Both the position numbers and the translations under genes were made by a program. Below are positions 20,576 through 30,999 of a stretch of DNA of 64,000 nucleotides, in pieces (positions within the stretch are counted from its first letter, which is position 1; each line of letters opens with the position of its first letter). The notes under the pieces are model-generated. The model made no database searches and was not told the origin of the DNA. It worked only from the letters and a program-made list of their open reading frames with translations. This stretch comes from Doryteuthis pealeii (lineage: Eukaryota > Mollusca > Cephalopoda > Myopsida > Loliginidae), in NCBI GenBank assembly GCA_023376005.1, contig CM042179.1, positions 23,235,752-23,299,751 of the forward strand. Reading direction: 5' to 3'.

Positions 20576-20689
20576 CATTATTATGTTATATTCTATGTAA
20601 TCTTATTTTGTTGTAAACTAAACATAAGTATCAAGAAACTTCACCAAATGACAAATTCATCACAAAGTAAATAATAATAATAATTCACA

Positions 20690-20872
20690 TATAACAATTA
20701 TAAATTATAATAATAATTCATATATAGGTTTTAAACAAAGTAAACCTAAGTACCACACAAAAAACTGTCCGTTCTGTTCCTCTAACTCTTGCCAGAATTC
20801 CTCTAAATATGAACAAAGCCTAGAAAAAAACACACAGGTAGGAAGAAAAAAGGTAAACCTTCATATATAGGT
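20690..20872 (+). repeat. Segmental direct duplication, copy 1
   Basis: About 180 bp including gtaccacacaaaaaactgtc and tttaaacaaagtaaacctaa; near-identical second copy at 21310-21512. Confidence 0.85.
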
Positions 20873-20893
20873 TTTAATTATAATAATAATTCA

Positions 20894-20903
20894 TATATAT
20901 ATA

Positions 20904-20943
<40 letters not shown>

Positions 20944-20997
20944 ATTAGATACACAAGCGATCTATTTATGATATATATATATATATATATATATATT
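20894..20997. repeat. (TA)n microsatellites
   Basis: TA tracts 20894-20939 and 20970-20997, the second forming the tail of the following minus-strand tSINE-2. Confidence 0.95.
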
Positions 20998-21290
20998 TTA
21001 CCAACCCTTCCGCATGAGCAGGATGTGACACAAGCTCAATTTCATAAGCGGAGTTTAACAGGTTTGAATTCAGAGTTTTCCTTCTCCTAGACTGGTTTCC
21101 TAGCCATGGTTAAAGAACCCAGTCTGCCCTGCTATTTACCCATAGCTGGAGGGAGAGTAGTTGGATTCATACCTTTCCCAAGGGTATTAGCACCATGTGA
21201 AATGCAAACCACTTCGTCCAGGAATTGAACTCGGGGTCAACAAATTCATTTCCTACGACTCTAACCGTTAGACCCCTCTCTTTCATAATA
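20998..21290 (-). mobile_element. tSINE-2, near full length
   Basis: Complete body with (TA)n at the 3' (left) side, box B complement of ggaattgaactc and a box A-like head at the right. Lies between the two segmental duplicates, so it is unique to the spacer. Confidence 0.85.
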
Positions 21291-21309
21291 ATCAATCCTA
21301 ATAATCAAT

Positions 21310-21512
21310 CCTAATAATTCATATATAATAATTATAAATTATAATAATAATTCATACATAGGTTTTAAACAAAGTAAACCTAACTAAGTACCACACAAAA
21401 AACTGTCCGTTCTGTTCCTCTAACTCTTGCCAGAATTCCTCTAAATATGAACAAAGCCTAGAAAACAACACACAGGTAGGAAGAAAAAAAGGTAAACCTT
21501 CATATATAGTAA
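21310..21512 (+). repeat. Segmental direct duplication, copy 2
   Basis: Mirrors 20690-20872 with few differences (an extra ctaa, gaaaacaac for gaaaaaaac). Offset about 630 bp. Confidence 0.85.
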
Positions 21513-22330
21513 ACCTATATATATATATATTTACCAGGTAGGAAGAAATTTCTGGAGAATTTAACTGATATAGGTCACCTAGTTTTTAACAAAAATAATG
21601 AACATAGCATAATGTAGCTTAGAAGTAATGTTGGGTACAATACCAATTGTTATAATGTAAACATTTGATTTCTTTTAACTTGGTTTTTGTCATGTTAGTC
21701 ATGTGAGTAGACATTTCCGTACCTTTTTACTGTTTTTGCAAGTATATGATTTCAGCAGTTCTCTCTTGATTATTGACGATGTGAAAGATTTGTCCTAAGT
21801 TCAAACTCAAAAATAGATTCTTATGTGTGTATTTACTGAAAGAACCTTATCACTCACCTCTCCCTCACATTTAAGTGCCATGTGTAATGTCATGAATGTT
21901 AGTTTTAGTAGATAGCTTATATTAGTAAAGCTTTAAATGATATAGATCTAATTCTAAGGAATGTCTCTTCTGTCTCATGCTGTTCAGCTTGGTAACACTT
22001 CTGTCAACAAGACTGTATTTACTTGCTTTTATAGCTCACTGGTATAGATTTGGATTTGGTACAATGCTGTGTGTCTTCAGTGCTTGGTTAATGAGGCCCA
22101 ATGCCACATACTAAGTCAGAAAATTTAAACTCTGTACAAAAGATACTTAGATTGCTAGAAGTTTTATTTTATTTTTTTGTAGATCTCAAATTTGCATTAC
22201 TAAAATACAAATAATCATTTTGGATAAGATTTTGATTTTAATATAAAATTTAAATAAATTTTTTAAAAATTCTTGGACAATCATACTTCTGTTATTGAGT
22301 AATGTTTATGTCTTTTTATCAAATGGAAAC
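21513..22330. other. A/T-rich DNA, no gene or repeat recognised
   Basis: No frame over 60 codons and no family match; a candidate for single-copy DNA. Confidence 0.45.
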
Positions 22331-22378
22331 AAATACAAATATATATATGTAACCATGCATTTTTGTTTATTCATGATT

Positions 22379-22438
22379 ATACACACACACGCACACACAC
22401 ACACACACACATATATATGTATATATATAAATATATAT
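22379..22438. repeat. (CA)n(TA)n microsatellite
   Basis: CACACA tract passing into ATATAT, directly at the left end of a palindromic element. Confidence 0.94.
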
Positions 22439-22610
22439 TGTTAAATAATGCAGCCATTTTTTGTCTGCAAGTTTTTTCCTTTGTTTTTTTTTTGTATTGC
22501 CAGATTATTTTTGTAATATCTGGCGAAATTACAAAAATAATCCGGCAATACAAAAAAACAAAGGACAAAACTTGCAGACAAAAAATGGCTGCATTATTTA
22601 ACAATATATG
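22430..22610. mobile_element. Near-perfect palindromic MITE
   Basis: Arms of about 80-88 bp: ATTGTTAAATAATGCAGCC at the left end reappears inverted at the right end, and the internal gtctgcaagttttttccttt and tgtattgccagattattttt blocks are also mirrored. The central gap is only about 9 bases. TA flanks suit a Tc1/mariner-type insertion, but they are in a TA-rich context. The two overlapping 107-114 residue frames come from the symmetry. Confidence 0.85.
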
Positions 22611-22644
22611 CCAAGAAAAAATGCTGCCTAAACACACACACACA

Positions 22645-22686
<42 letters not shown>
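22645..22686. repeat. (TA)n microsatellite
   Basis: About 20 TA units following a CACACA tract. Confidence 0.95.
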
Positions 22687-22689
<3 letters not shown>

Positions 22690-22693
<4 letters not shown>

Positions 22694-23060
22694 TTTGCAA
22701 AACTTAAAATTGGTTGGCTTTAAGACATTTTTGATAGCATTTTTGGATTGCTAGGACAAAAATGCTTTTATAAACCAATTCTTAGGAGTAGGGAAGCTCT
22801 AGCACTCATTTTACAGACAAAAATAGGTTACAAAAAGTCATCACTTTTCGTGACCCTCCTTAAATTAGAAGAGATAAAAATCAACATAACTTCACCAATT
22901 TTTGGAATTGGAAGTTCAAATTTGGGGGATTGTCTAACTTTAACATAGTCCACACCTGGACTAAATTTCAGAAAGATTGAAGGGGGTGGGTGACATGGCC
23001 TGGATGAATCAACATGGAATTACCCATATATATAAATTTGCAAAACAATTTTATTGATTT
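22690..23060. other. Unclassified, no gene
   Basis: The 66-residue frame 22748-22948 has no recognisable motif. No family match by eye. Confidence 0.45.
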
Positions 23061-23063
23061 ATC

Positions 23064-23405
23064 TTAGTGCTACTATATGGCTGTACCACTTGGACTTTAA
23101 CAAAACACTTGGAAAAAAAGCTAGATGGGAACTCCACAAGGATGCTGCATACTGTTTTGAATGACTGTATAGCCGCTTACCTCCTATCTCATAAAGACGA
23201 ACAAGACATGCTGAACAAAGTAAGGATGAACTCATTTGACATTCCCCTGTGGACACCTACATATGGGCACACCAGTGTGGGCTGATCAGCAAAAACTTAT
23301 ATTGATCAGCTCTATGCATTTACTGGATGCCATGAGAAGGACCAGCTAGTAGCGATGACCAATAGAGATGAATGGTGAGGGAGAGTCTTGGAAATCTGTG
23401 CTGCT
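23064..23405 (+). pseudogene. LINE-beta C-terminal region
   Basis: Encodes VLLYGCTTWTLTKHLEKKLDG, then TRMLHTVLN, a shortened region, WTPTYGHTSVG and a further frame resembling the ARTYIDQLC region. The first part is the reverse-transcriptase connection region of this LINE. Deletions and frameshifts disable it. Confidence 0.82.
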
Positions 23406-23554
23406 TTTATGATTATATATAAATTGGCAAATCAATTTTATAATTTGCTTTATATCCCAACATTTTAATTCTTAGAGCATCATCAGGAATTTATTTATCA
23501 TATGTATTTATCCAAATAAAGTATCTATCATAAGATTGATTAAAGTAAAGGTTA

Positions 23555-23862
23555 AGAACTGTAGAATAATACTAAGTTCCATTTACTGTCGAATTGGTAA
23601 GACAAGGCAACAAGTAGTCGTAACTGAATATGAATCTAATCTTGTTGCAATACTACTGCCAAATGCCTGGGTATTTATGAAGCCTCATAACATCATAGAA
23701 ACCAAGCAGCCAATCAGAACTCAAGGAATGGAATCACCCAAATACATGAATGGACTATTCTTGATTTCCATACATACCAGCTGTCTTGGGCACTGGTTCA
23801 GTTGTGCTTAGCCAGTTACTGTTGTTCAAACCAACAGTATACTGACTGACTTCAATAAGAAT
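23555..23862 (+). mobile_element. Solo LTR, copy 1
   Basis: Element 23560-23857 (298 bp) starts TGTAGAATAAT and ends CTTCAATA, flanked by AGAAC (23555-23559) and AGAAT (23858-23862), a 4/5-matching 5-bp duplication. A 5-bp TSD and TG start are typical of LTR retrotransposons; the TA rather than CA end is unusual but shared by all copies. The 91-residue frame is not coding. Confidence 0.8.
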
Positions 23863-24099
23863 ATATTTTAATTGATCATTCAAGTTTTTTAAATTTTAAC
23901 ATTTTTCATGACATTTTATTGGTCAAAGTTTGAGTTTCTAATTTCTTTTATGTCAAAGACAATTTGGTAAATACAAGGATTAGTCTATATAAACAATGGT
24001 TTTTATGTTTGGTTAGCATCCTTCCATCTACGAGAGACGATGGAGTAGTGTCAATTTATTTTTTTTTTTTTTTTTGTTAACTTGAAGTACATAGCCTGG

Positions 24100-24335
24100 T
24101 TGGGTTCATATGTAGGATGAGCTGTTGCCCATGCAGCAAACCCCCTCTCCACACCACTGCTGTGATCCAAAGGAAAGGTAAGGGACCAATGCAGTTTGGC
24201 AACCATAGTATCACAGGTGTTGCTGGGTAGCACTGGATTTCAGCATCACGCCACCTTAGGGACTCCAGCTCTTGATTTATATTCGGGGGTTTACTCCCCT
24301 AGCCTTTTCTTTGAAAGGCAGCAGAGGTTTTATAT
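24100..24335 (+). mobile_element. Unclassified dispersed repeat (TGATCCAAAGGAA family)
   Basis: tgtgatccaaaggaaaggta, accatagtatcacaggtgtt and ggtttactcccctagccttt recur at 25130-25290 and 15180-15387. No coding content. Confidence 0.55.
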
Positions 24336-24531
24336 ATGTAGTATTTGTGTTAACTGAGGATTAACATATAGTATACATAGCATAGTTTAGTTTGTTATTG
24401 ATGCCTTTAGAGATCAGAGTTTCTAGCTGTAATATCCATCTATCTCAATTGGTGCCTAGTACTGATGTAATGATGTTAGATTTGTTTTGTTTTTTCTATC
24501 TTCTCCAATATAATAAATGTTAATAAAAGTA

Positions 24532-24772
24532 ATTCGTCGGGGCAGCTTAAAGTCGGTATCAGCCAATCAGCGAGGAAGTCTATCCCCTTTTCACTAGCGC
24601 TAGACCAAGTAGATTGTTTTTTGCATCTGAGGTGGAGTGCCACACCTACCATCAGCTCCTTTACTGCACAGATCCCTGTGCTACTCATATGCTGAGTTAG
24701 CGAGAGCTGTTTTCGAACTAGCAACCTTGCAGTTACTAGCCGAACACTCTACTGACTGAGCTAACCCATTTT
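24532..24772 (-). mobile_element. tSINE-1, near full length
   Basis: Right end minus strand reads ATGGGTTAGCTCAGTCAGTA (box A), followed by box B tagttcgaaaac-like sequence; 3' end at cgtcggggcagcttaaagtc. Adjoins a tSINE-2 head to tail. Confidence 0.85.
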
Positions 24773-24985
24773 GGTATGTATTCACCCAATCACTCCACAC
24801 AAGGTCAATTCTTTAAACAGAATTCAACAGGTTTGAATTCAAAGTTTCCCTTCTCCTAGACTGGTTGCCATTCAAAGTTAACGAGCCCAGATTGTCCTAC
24901 TATTTACCCATAGCTGGAGGGAGAATAGTTGGATTCATAGCTTTTCCCAAGCGAATGTGAAAATGCAAACAGCCTTGTCACTCAG
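24773..24985 (-). mobile_element. tSINE-2, 5' truncated
   Basis: ggtatgtattcacccaatca, then cacaaggtcaattctttaaa and body; ends near gcgaatgtgaaaatgcaaac. Confidence 0.75.
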
Positions 24986-25290
24986 GGCAGGCAGTAGCTG
25001 TCCAGTGAGGTGTGATGACCTCTCCCACCATCAGAAGAGGTCGATAGCACTCATTTACTTTGCCAATCAGATGAGCTTATAACCGGTAAATTGCCACTTC
25101 CCATGTTGTATCGACACCTAGTAGTGACACTGGAGTGTTCTCTCCATTTGAATCAATGCAATTTGGCAATGATAGTATCACAGGAGTTGCTGTATAGTGC
25201 TGAAGTTCAGCACTACACCACTAGGGGCTGCATTTGATTTCAGGGTTTACTCCCCTAGCTTTTCCTTGGAATGAGGTATAGATATATATC
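24986..25290 (+). mobile_element. Unclassified dispersed repeat (TGATCCAAAGGAA family), longer copy
   Basis: The 3' part from gcaatttggcaatgatagta to ctcccctagcttttccttgg matches 24185-24335; the upstream 150 bp may be more of the same family. Confidence 0.5.
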
Positions 25291-25296
25291 ATTAGA

Positions 25297-25301
<5 letters not shown>

Positions 25302-25334
<33 letters not shown>

Positions 25335-25447
25335 CCACAGTCTATGGTTAACACTATCTCACTTGATTAGACAGTAGTAAGCCAATTCCAATTATACAGT
25401 ATAATTAGGAGAGTGCTCAATATCTGTGTTAGACCAATATTAATAAT

Positions 25448-25485
<38 letters not shown>
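25302..25485. repeat. (TA)n microsatellites with spacer
   Basis: TA tracts 25302-25332 and 25448-25485; the 115-bp spacer has no match. Confidence 0.93.
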
Positions 25486-25487
<2 letters not shown>

Positions 25488-25671
25488 CTATATATCTAAT
25501 TTCATGGAAACTAATCTGCTACAATATTGGTTTCATGCTTTTTCTAAATTTGCTTGTTTAAACTTCAGGCAGTGAAAGATATTGAAAAAGTGAAAAATAT
25601 GGACAAAAGGGATTGTGCATTGGTGATTTTAAATTGTGTAACTGTATGCACGGGTTATTTGGTTATTTACA

Positions 25672-25673
<2 letters not shown>

Positions 25674-25740
<67 letters not shown>
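25674..25740. repeat. (GT)n(TA)n microsatellite
   Basis: GTGTGT run of about 14 units then TA, at the edge of the next foldback. Confidence 0.95.
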
Positions 25741-25944
25741 CTTTCAAAGAAAGAAAAACTAAACAAACTGTCATCCCGTTATATTTTCATTTCAAACAAA
25801 AACTTTATATTTCAACCAGAAGACTCTTACAAAATACAGGTATCTTGTAAAACCCATCTGATGAGGCTAGATTTTTGAGTTTTTGGTTGAAATGAAAATA
25901 TAATGGGATGATGTTTGTTAAGTTTTTCTTTCTTTGAAAGTTAA
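25741..25944. mobile_element. Foldback element with 64-bp arms
   Basis: aactttcaaagaaagaaaaa near 25740 is mirrored by tttttctttctttgaaagtt ending at 25944; arms also share tgtcatcccgttatattttc. The loop (25805-25878) contains CTGATGAGG but no matching GAAAC box. Confidence 0.78.
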
Positions 25945-26125
25945 ATATTGGTCTGTATATAATCTAATTTATTGATTATTATACATTGAGCTCTCTTTAG
26001 GATTTATAAAAATCATTGTATGAATATATGTTTGCACCTACAACAGCATACAGTATGGTTATACAGTGAGATTTTGATGATCCCAAATAGAATCATCCCT
26101 TACTTACCTGTCATTTGGATTACCT

Positions 26126-26130
<5 letters not shown>

Positions 26131-26175
<45 letters not shown>
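26131..26175. repeat. (TA)n tail of tSINE-4
   Basis: About 22 TA units placed at the 3' end of the minus-strand hammerhead SINE. Confidence 0.93.
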
Positions 26176-26179
<4 letters not shown>

Positions 26180-26330
26180 CATCCACAGACACGTGTTTCG
26201 ACTTATCAAGTCTCCTCAGTGTGGCTAGACATTTTGTAAGCTACCTAAAGCTGGAATTGAAATCCGATCGGTTGGGTGTCAGTCCGGCACCGTAACCATT
26301 AGGCTGTCTTCACTTACAGAATGGGAAGGG
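26176..26330 (-). mobile_element. tSINE-4: tRNA-like head joined to a hammerhead ribozyme
   Basis: Minus strand, 5' to 3': box A-like GCCTAATGGTTACGG (26304-26290), box B-like GATTTCAATTCCA (26264-26252), a spacing of about 40 bases as in tRNA genes; a short linker; a complete hammerhead (26224-26183); then GATGACCC and a (TA)n tail. About 150 bp, no coding frame. The head could drive RNA polymerase III transcription and the ribozyme could trim the 3' end; both are inference. Confidence 0.7.
26183..26224 (-). ncRNA. Hammerhead ribozyme, all three stems intact
   Basis: Minus strand: stem I CCACA (26224-26220) / TGTGG (26187-26183); core CTGAGGA (26219-26213); stem II GACTT/AAGTC (26212-26208, 26204-26200) with a GAT loop; GAA (26199-26197); stem III self-complementary ACACGTGT (26196-26189); C (26188) at the cleavage position after GT. 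Every conserved hammerhead position fits CUGANGA...GAAA...NUH. A palindromic stem III of 4 bp has no loop, so cleavage may need a dimer, as known for some satellite and retroelement hammerheads. Confidence 0.8.
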
Positions 26331-26413
26331 GATTTTAACTGTTTAAATACACACATCGCTTTGTGTGTAAAGACCGTCACAAAGTGCTCCATTCCTTAGA
26401 AGAGCGTTGAAAG

Positions 26414-26414
<1 letters not shown>

Positions 26415-26456
<42 letters not shown>

Positions 26457-26745
26457 AATCCCTCTGCACAATCAGGATGTAACACAAGGTTAATTTCTTA
26501 AGCAGAGTTTAATAGGTTTGTATTCAGGGTTTTCCTTCTCCTAGACAGGTTGCCTAATCAAGTTAAAAGAACCCAATCTGCTCAACTATTTACCCATATC
26601 TAGAGGGAGTATAGTTGGATTCATACCTTTCTGGATATTAGCATTATGTGAAATGCAAAGTTTAGTTCAGGATTTGAACTCTGGTCAATGAGTCCATTTC
26701 CTATGACTCTATTTCCTTATGCAACACACCTCCAACTTTAGGTAG
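26415..26745 (-). mobile_element. tSINE-2 with (TA)n tail
   Basis: (TA)n 26415-26454 forms the 3' tail, then aatcaggatgtaacacaagg, body, and box B complement ggatttgaactc at about 26672. Confidence 0.83.
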
Positions 26746-26792
26746 TCATTGTTCCTTTCATGTTTATGTCCACGTTTGTATTATTAGTTGAT

Positions 26793-26843
26793 TCCTGCTG
26801 ATGGTTTAATTAAAACTGAAACACTTTAGTGTTGGCTTTCTAA
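26793..26843 (+). ncRNA. Degenerate hammerhead-like motif
   Basis: CTGATGG, a possible GTTT/AAAC stem, GAA, then ACACTTTAGTGT (perfect 5-bp hairpin starting with A and ending with T) and T. Core last base changed; stem I does not pair at its first position. Confidence 0.35.
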
Positions 26844-26885
26844 ATTACAATCTTTGACAATTTTTCTTGTTTTTTCAAAAAACTT

Positions 26886-27290
26886 ATATATATATATATA
26901 TATATATAGGCGCATGGGCTAGTGGGCTAGAGTCAGGGAAAATGGACTCGTCGATTTGAGTTCAATTCCTAGACAAAGTTGTTGGCATTTCACATAATGC
27001 TAATACACTTGGGAAAGGTATGAATCCATATATTCTCCCTCAAGCTATGGGTTAAATAGTAGGGCAGACTGGGCCCTTCAGCCTTGGGTAGGTAACCAGT
27101 CTAGGAGAGGGATTCCTGATGTCGGTCGTTGATTGGGTTTGTGGCAACCTTTGTTGCACCAATTCTTTCCTACTGACTGTGCCAAAAGGTGTGGATGGGC
27201 TAACATAATCCTTCACCACTATAAACAAATTACTGTGTGGATGTTCATTGTATGAACACTCATACATCAATTTATGTGAGAGTCCATCTT
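26886..27290 (+). mobile_element. Long tSINE-2 variant, copy 1
   Basis: (TA)n, head gggctagtgggctagagtc with box B gagttcaattcc, the tSINE-2 body, then an extra 170-bp 3' segment (gttgattgggtttgtggcaa, ttcaccactataaacaaat) shared with 31851-32255. The 72-residue antisense frame is incidental. Confidence 0.75.
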
Positions 27291-27450
27291 ATTATATATA
27301 TATATATATAAATTGATAGATATAAAAGCAATGTTATTTTGGGAAATTCTCAGTAAGAGTCATATTCTTGTGATTACCTGAAAATGCTGCAGTAATGCAG
27401 TTGAAATGAATTATTGTAATGAAGCAAGTTTAAAGGTTTTGTCTTCATTT

Positions 27451-27457
<7 letters not shown>

Positions 27458-27515
<58 letters not shown>

Positions 27516-27653
27516 TATAAAAGGATATGAAAACACACAATATACTGTTAAAGTGAAAAATATTTTATATCATATTCACTTTAACAGCATATTGTGTGTT
27601 TTCATATCCTTTTATCTATACTTATACCGTCGGATTCATTTCCTTTCTCTTAA

Positions 27654-27706
<53 letters not shown>
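27458..27706. mobile_element. TA-flanked palindromic MITE
   Basis: Between (TA)n 27458-27499 and (TA)n 27657-27706 lies a palindrome: aaaaggatatgaaaacacac (27518 on) and its complement ending 27614, with a 20-base AT-rich centre. A half copy is at 41323-41385. Confidence 0.78.
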
Positions 27707-27708
<2 letters not shown>

Positions 27709-27714
27709 ACCGTT

Positions 27715-28350
27715 TAATAATTTTTTTAAAAGCCCACCTATTGCAATGATAACTTAGTTCCCTTGAAAATACCCACCTTGGGACCTCACACATTTGTATC
27801 AGCATCCATTCCACTTTTCAAAACAGTCTGCAAAGATCTCTTTCTCAATTATTCTCAGCTACCTTCATCTCATCCATGTTGTTTCAATGAAATTTTAGCT
27901 TTGGGAAAAGACAAAAGTTACAGAGAGCCATATCTTGATTGTAATGGGACTAGCAAGCCTGAGTGATATACTGTTTTGCCATAAATCCTTCACAAGATGC
28001 AAATAATGGACAGGTGCATTGTCATGTGAAGGTAACACTGTATACAGGCTTATTCAGTAGTGTCTCATTGCTGACCGTGTAACCCCACAAGAGAATGTCT
28101 GTTTATGCATGTGATTTGTTACTAAATTACATCAAGGCTGGATAATCTGTTCTTGAGATATCCAAAATGGCTGGATATGTTCCAGACAAGTCTGGTATTT
28201 TCAAAAGAATGGTATGCCATTTTCTGGCTCTGATGAATTTACCAAAATGAATGAAGATCTGTTGATGATAAGAAGTCATTAACATACTAAAAATTCTTCA
28301 GACAATAAAATCTCTTTTTAGAATTCTTAATTTCCAGGCAGATGATCTTT
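27715..28350 (-). pseudogene. Mariner-like transposase pseudogene
   Basis: Minus strand in shifting frames encodes DNAPVH (28020-28003 region, containing the second catalytic aspartate of the DDE/D site), FMAKQYIT, TFVFSQS, then FEKWNG and KCVRSQGGYF near 27770-27840, the order expected for the C-terminal half of a mariner transposase. Several frameshifts and stops. The 67-residue plus-strand frame at 27763-27966 is its shadow. Confidence 0.75.
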
Positions 28351-28366
28351 TTTTAATCCTTTTACA

Positions 28367-28806
28367 GGGTGGTCTGCAAGTCTTGTAACTTCTACACATT
28401 ATTTTTACCTCTAAAAAAATATGTAGATTAATGTATAGCATGATCCGAAAGTCTCGTCACCCCTACATATTGTTTTAACTTTCATTATTTTTTGTTCTAA
28501 TAATATAATATATAAGTTATGTAATTATTTTACCACTAAAAAGAATATGTAGTGATGACAAGACTTTCGGATCGTGCTATACATTAATACACAGGGTGGT
28601 CCGAAAGTCTTGTCACCCCTACATATTGTTTTAATTTTCATAATTTTTTGTTTTAATAATATAATATATAAGTTGTGTGATTATCTTTTTCTCTAAAAAA
28701 ATCTTTAAAAATTAAATAATTTTGTAGAATTTCAGGTTGAATTATGTAATCATTTTAACTTTAAAAAAAGAACACTGGGTGTGACAAGATTTTTGAACCA
28801 CCCTGT
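28367..28806. mobile_element. Nested mariner-like inverted-repeat element
   Basis: Outer ends are acagggtggtctgcaagtct and the complement of gattttttgaaccaccctgt-like sequence. Inside, a second inverted pair (gatccgaaagtctcgtcacc, mirrored at 28555-28580) and a third start acagggtggtccgaaagtct at 28593. TIRs of the form ACAGGGTGGTCC are typical of mariner relatives. Adjacent to the transposase pseudogene, possibly the same family. Confidence 0.75.
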
Positions 28807-28811
28807 AAAAA

Positions 28812-28957
28812 AAAAAGAAAAAGTAAAGTCGTTGGGGTGGCCTAAAGTCGGTATCAGCCAATCAGCAAGGGAGTCTATCTCCTTTTCACTAGTGCTAGAT
28901 GAAGGAGATTTTTTTTTGAGCACCACACCTACCATCAGCTTCTTACTTTACCGCGCT
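28812..28957 (-). mobile_element. tSINE-1, truncated by E1
   Basis: gtcgttggggtggcctaaag through accatcagcttcttacttta; cut at the E1 junction. Confidence 0.75.
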
Positions 28958-29378
28958 AGACGGGAGGTCGGAGAGGCCCCCTCTGATCAATCGGCTTGCT
29001 ACGTCAAGCCCTAGCACCTATATGATTGCCCCAACCCTATTGCCCTTATAGCAAGCTCCAACAATTTTCATCATATGGGTGCCAGAAGTGGTTGATGGGT
29101 GGTTGAGGGTCGACATGTCCTGGGAATGATGTTAAACTCTATCTGATGGTGAGGTTCCAATTCTGGAGGTTTGGGGAATATGGAGCACCTTTTCATCACA
29201 ATTGCTCCCTAGTCCACTCTGACCCAGAGTGGTAGTACCTGTTAGGGTCCCATCTATAGATTAAATAGAAAAATGTATTTATAAAAATTGAGTATTCATT
29301 AAGAATGAGTTTATTTCAAAACTTTAACGGCATTAAATAACCCACTGAGGTTGATATGCCGTAAACCAAACCAAACCT
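28957..29378 (+). mobile_element. E1 retroposon, 5' truncated
   Basis: gacgggaggtcggagaggcc through cactgaggttgatatgccgt, in register with the 57752 copy from its internal position 155. Confidence 0.8.
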
Positions 29379-29578
29379 CTGAGCAATGTTTCTATACATT
29401 AAGATTAAGATAGATTAAGATGAGTAGCCAATAGGATAATGCCTTATGTTGCTCTGCTTGCAAAAAGGTTAATGATGTTAACATCTTTTGGCCCTCATCA
29501 AGTGTAAAAATCCAAGAGAGGAGAAAAAAAAAGAATGAGTTCAAATCAACCAGAAATGTGCACCTGTTACAGTTCCTA

Positions 29579-29581
<3 letters not shown>

Positions 29582-29635
<54 letters not shown>
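29582..29635. repeat. (TA)n(CA)n microsatellite
   Basis: About 23 TA units and a short CACACA end. Confidence 0.95.
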
Positions 29636-29637
<2 letters not shown>

Positions 29638-29669
29638 TCCAGGGACTTTATCTACCTGGAGTTTCAATT

Positions 29670-30570
29670 ATATGGGTTGGTTTAGTTTCTTTGTTTAATG
29701 GCATATCAAAATTTGTGGGTTATCTAATGCCAAAGCCATCTTTGTAGAAGAATAGTAGTGGTACTATTTAACCCATATCTGGGGTGGAGGGGTGAGGGGG
29801 TTCATACCTTTCCCAAGGGTATTAGTCTGAAAGGGAATGTAATAACATGATTGGAGTTTGAACTCGCTTACTACTGGTTTGGTTTCTTTGTTTAATAGCA
29901 TATCAACGTTTGTGAGTTATTTAATTCCAAAGCCATCCTTGTAGAAGAACAGTAATGGTACTATTTAACCCATATCTGGGGTGAAGGGATGGGGGAATTC
30001 ATACCTTTCCCAAGGGTATTAGTCTGAAAGGGAATGTAATAGCATGATTGGAGTTTGAATTCACTACGATGTTACTCCCTCTGTTTAGTTTGGTTTCTTT
30101 GTTTAATGGCATATCAACCTTTGTGGGTTATTTAATTCCAAAACCATCCTTGTAGGAGACCAGTGGTGGTACTATTTAACCCATAGCTGGGGTGGAGGAA
30201 TGAGAGAATTCATACCTTTCCCAAGGGTATTAATCTGAAATGGAACATAATAGCATGACTAGAGTTCAATCTCACATACTACAATGTCCCAGTTCAGCAC
30301 ATAAGCCACTATTCCACAGGGACTCTCTCTGTTTGGTTTCTTTGATTAATGGCATATCAACCTTTGTGAGTTATCTAATGCCAAATCCATCCTTGTAGAA
30401 GAACAGTAGTTGTACTATTTAACCCATACTGGGGGGATGAGGGGGTTCATACCTTTCCCAAGAGTATTAGTCCGAAAGGAAAATGTGACTGGACTTTGAA
30501 CTCACTGAAATGTTGCAGTTCCCAGCACCTTAGCAATTAAGCCACAGTGACTCCCCTACCCCAGTTTCAA
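29670..30570 (-). mobile_element. Four tSINE-3 copies in tandem
   Basis: ctttgtttaatggcatatca or a close variant begins units at 29686, 29883, 30094 and 30337 (spacing 197, 211, 243). Each has aacccatatctggggtg and cctttcccaagggtattagt blocks. The last unit reaches a tRNA-like head: box A complement 30528-30544 (minus TGGCTTAATTGCTAAGG), box B complement 30491-30503. Unequal unit lengths suggest successive insertion or decay. Confidence 0.8.
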
Positions 30571-30599
30571 TAATAAATTTATCTGTTCATTTGGTATAT

Positions 30600-30990
30600 T
30601 AGTGACAGACTTTCTCTCTTTCTCTTTTTTTTTCTCATTCTTTCTTCCCATTTATCATTTTATTTCACCTTTATAGCCTTTCTTTCTTTATTCATTTTGA
30701 TCTTTCTTTCTTCTACTACTTTTGTCTTTTTTCTTTTATTTCTCCTTCTTTCATTCATTCTTTTTCTATTTTTTCTGGTCCTTTTTTTTTTTACTCTTTT
30801 CATTCCTTCTTTTCCTTTATCATTCTATTTCACTTTGCTACTCTTTCTGATTTTTACCATTCTTTTTTTTCCTTCATTACTTTTTCCTTCTTTTATTTCA
30901 TCTTTCATTCATTCTTTTGCTATTTCTTCTGTTCTTTTTCTTGCTTTGATTTTTCTTCTTTGGAATAAAGAGATTCCCCCTTTTTCTCTC
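30600..30990. repeat. Pyrimidine-rich CTTT/TTCATT tract
   Basis: About 390 bases almost purely C and T, with TTCATTC and CTTTCTTT units. The 104-residue F/L/S frame at 30697-31011 is a composition artefact. Confidence 0.85.
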
Positions 30991-30999
30991 TTGGATTTG

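Noticed and set aside
22363..22707. Two overlapping frames of 107-114 residues on opposite strands
   Set aside because: Created by the near-perfect palindrome 22430-22610 with TA/CA flanks.
25856..25910. Hammerhead motif starting CTGATGAGG
   Set aside because: No GAAAC box or matching stem II follows within a plausible distance.
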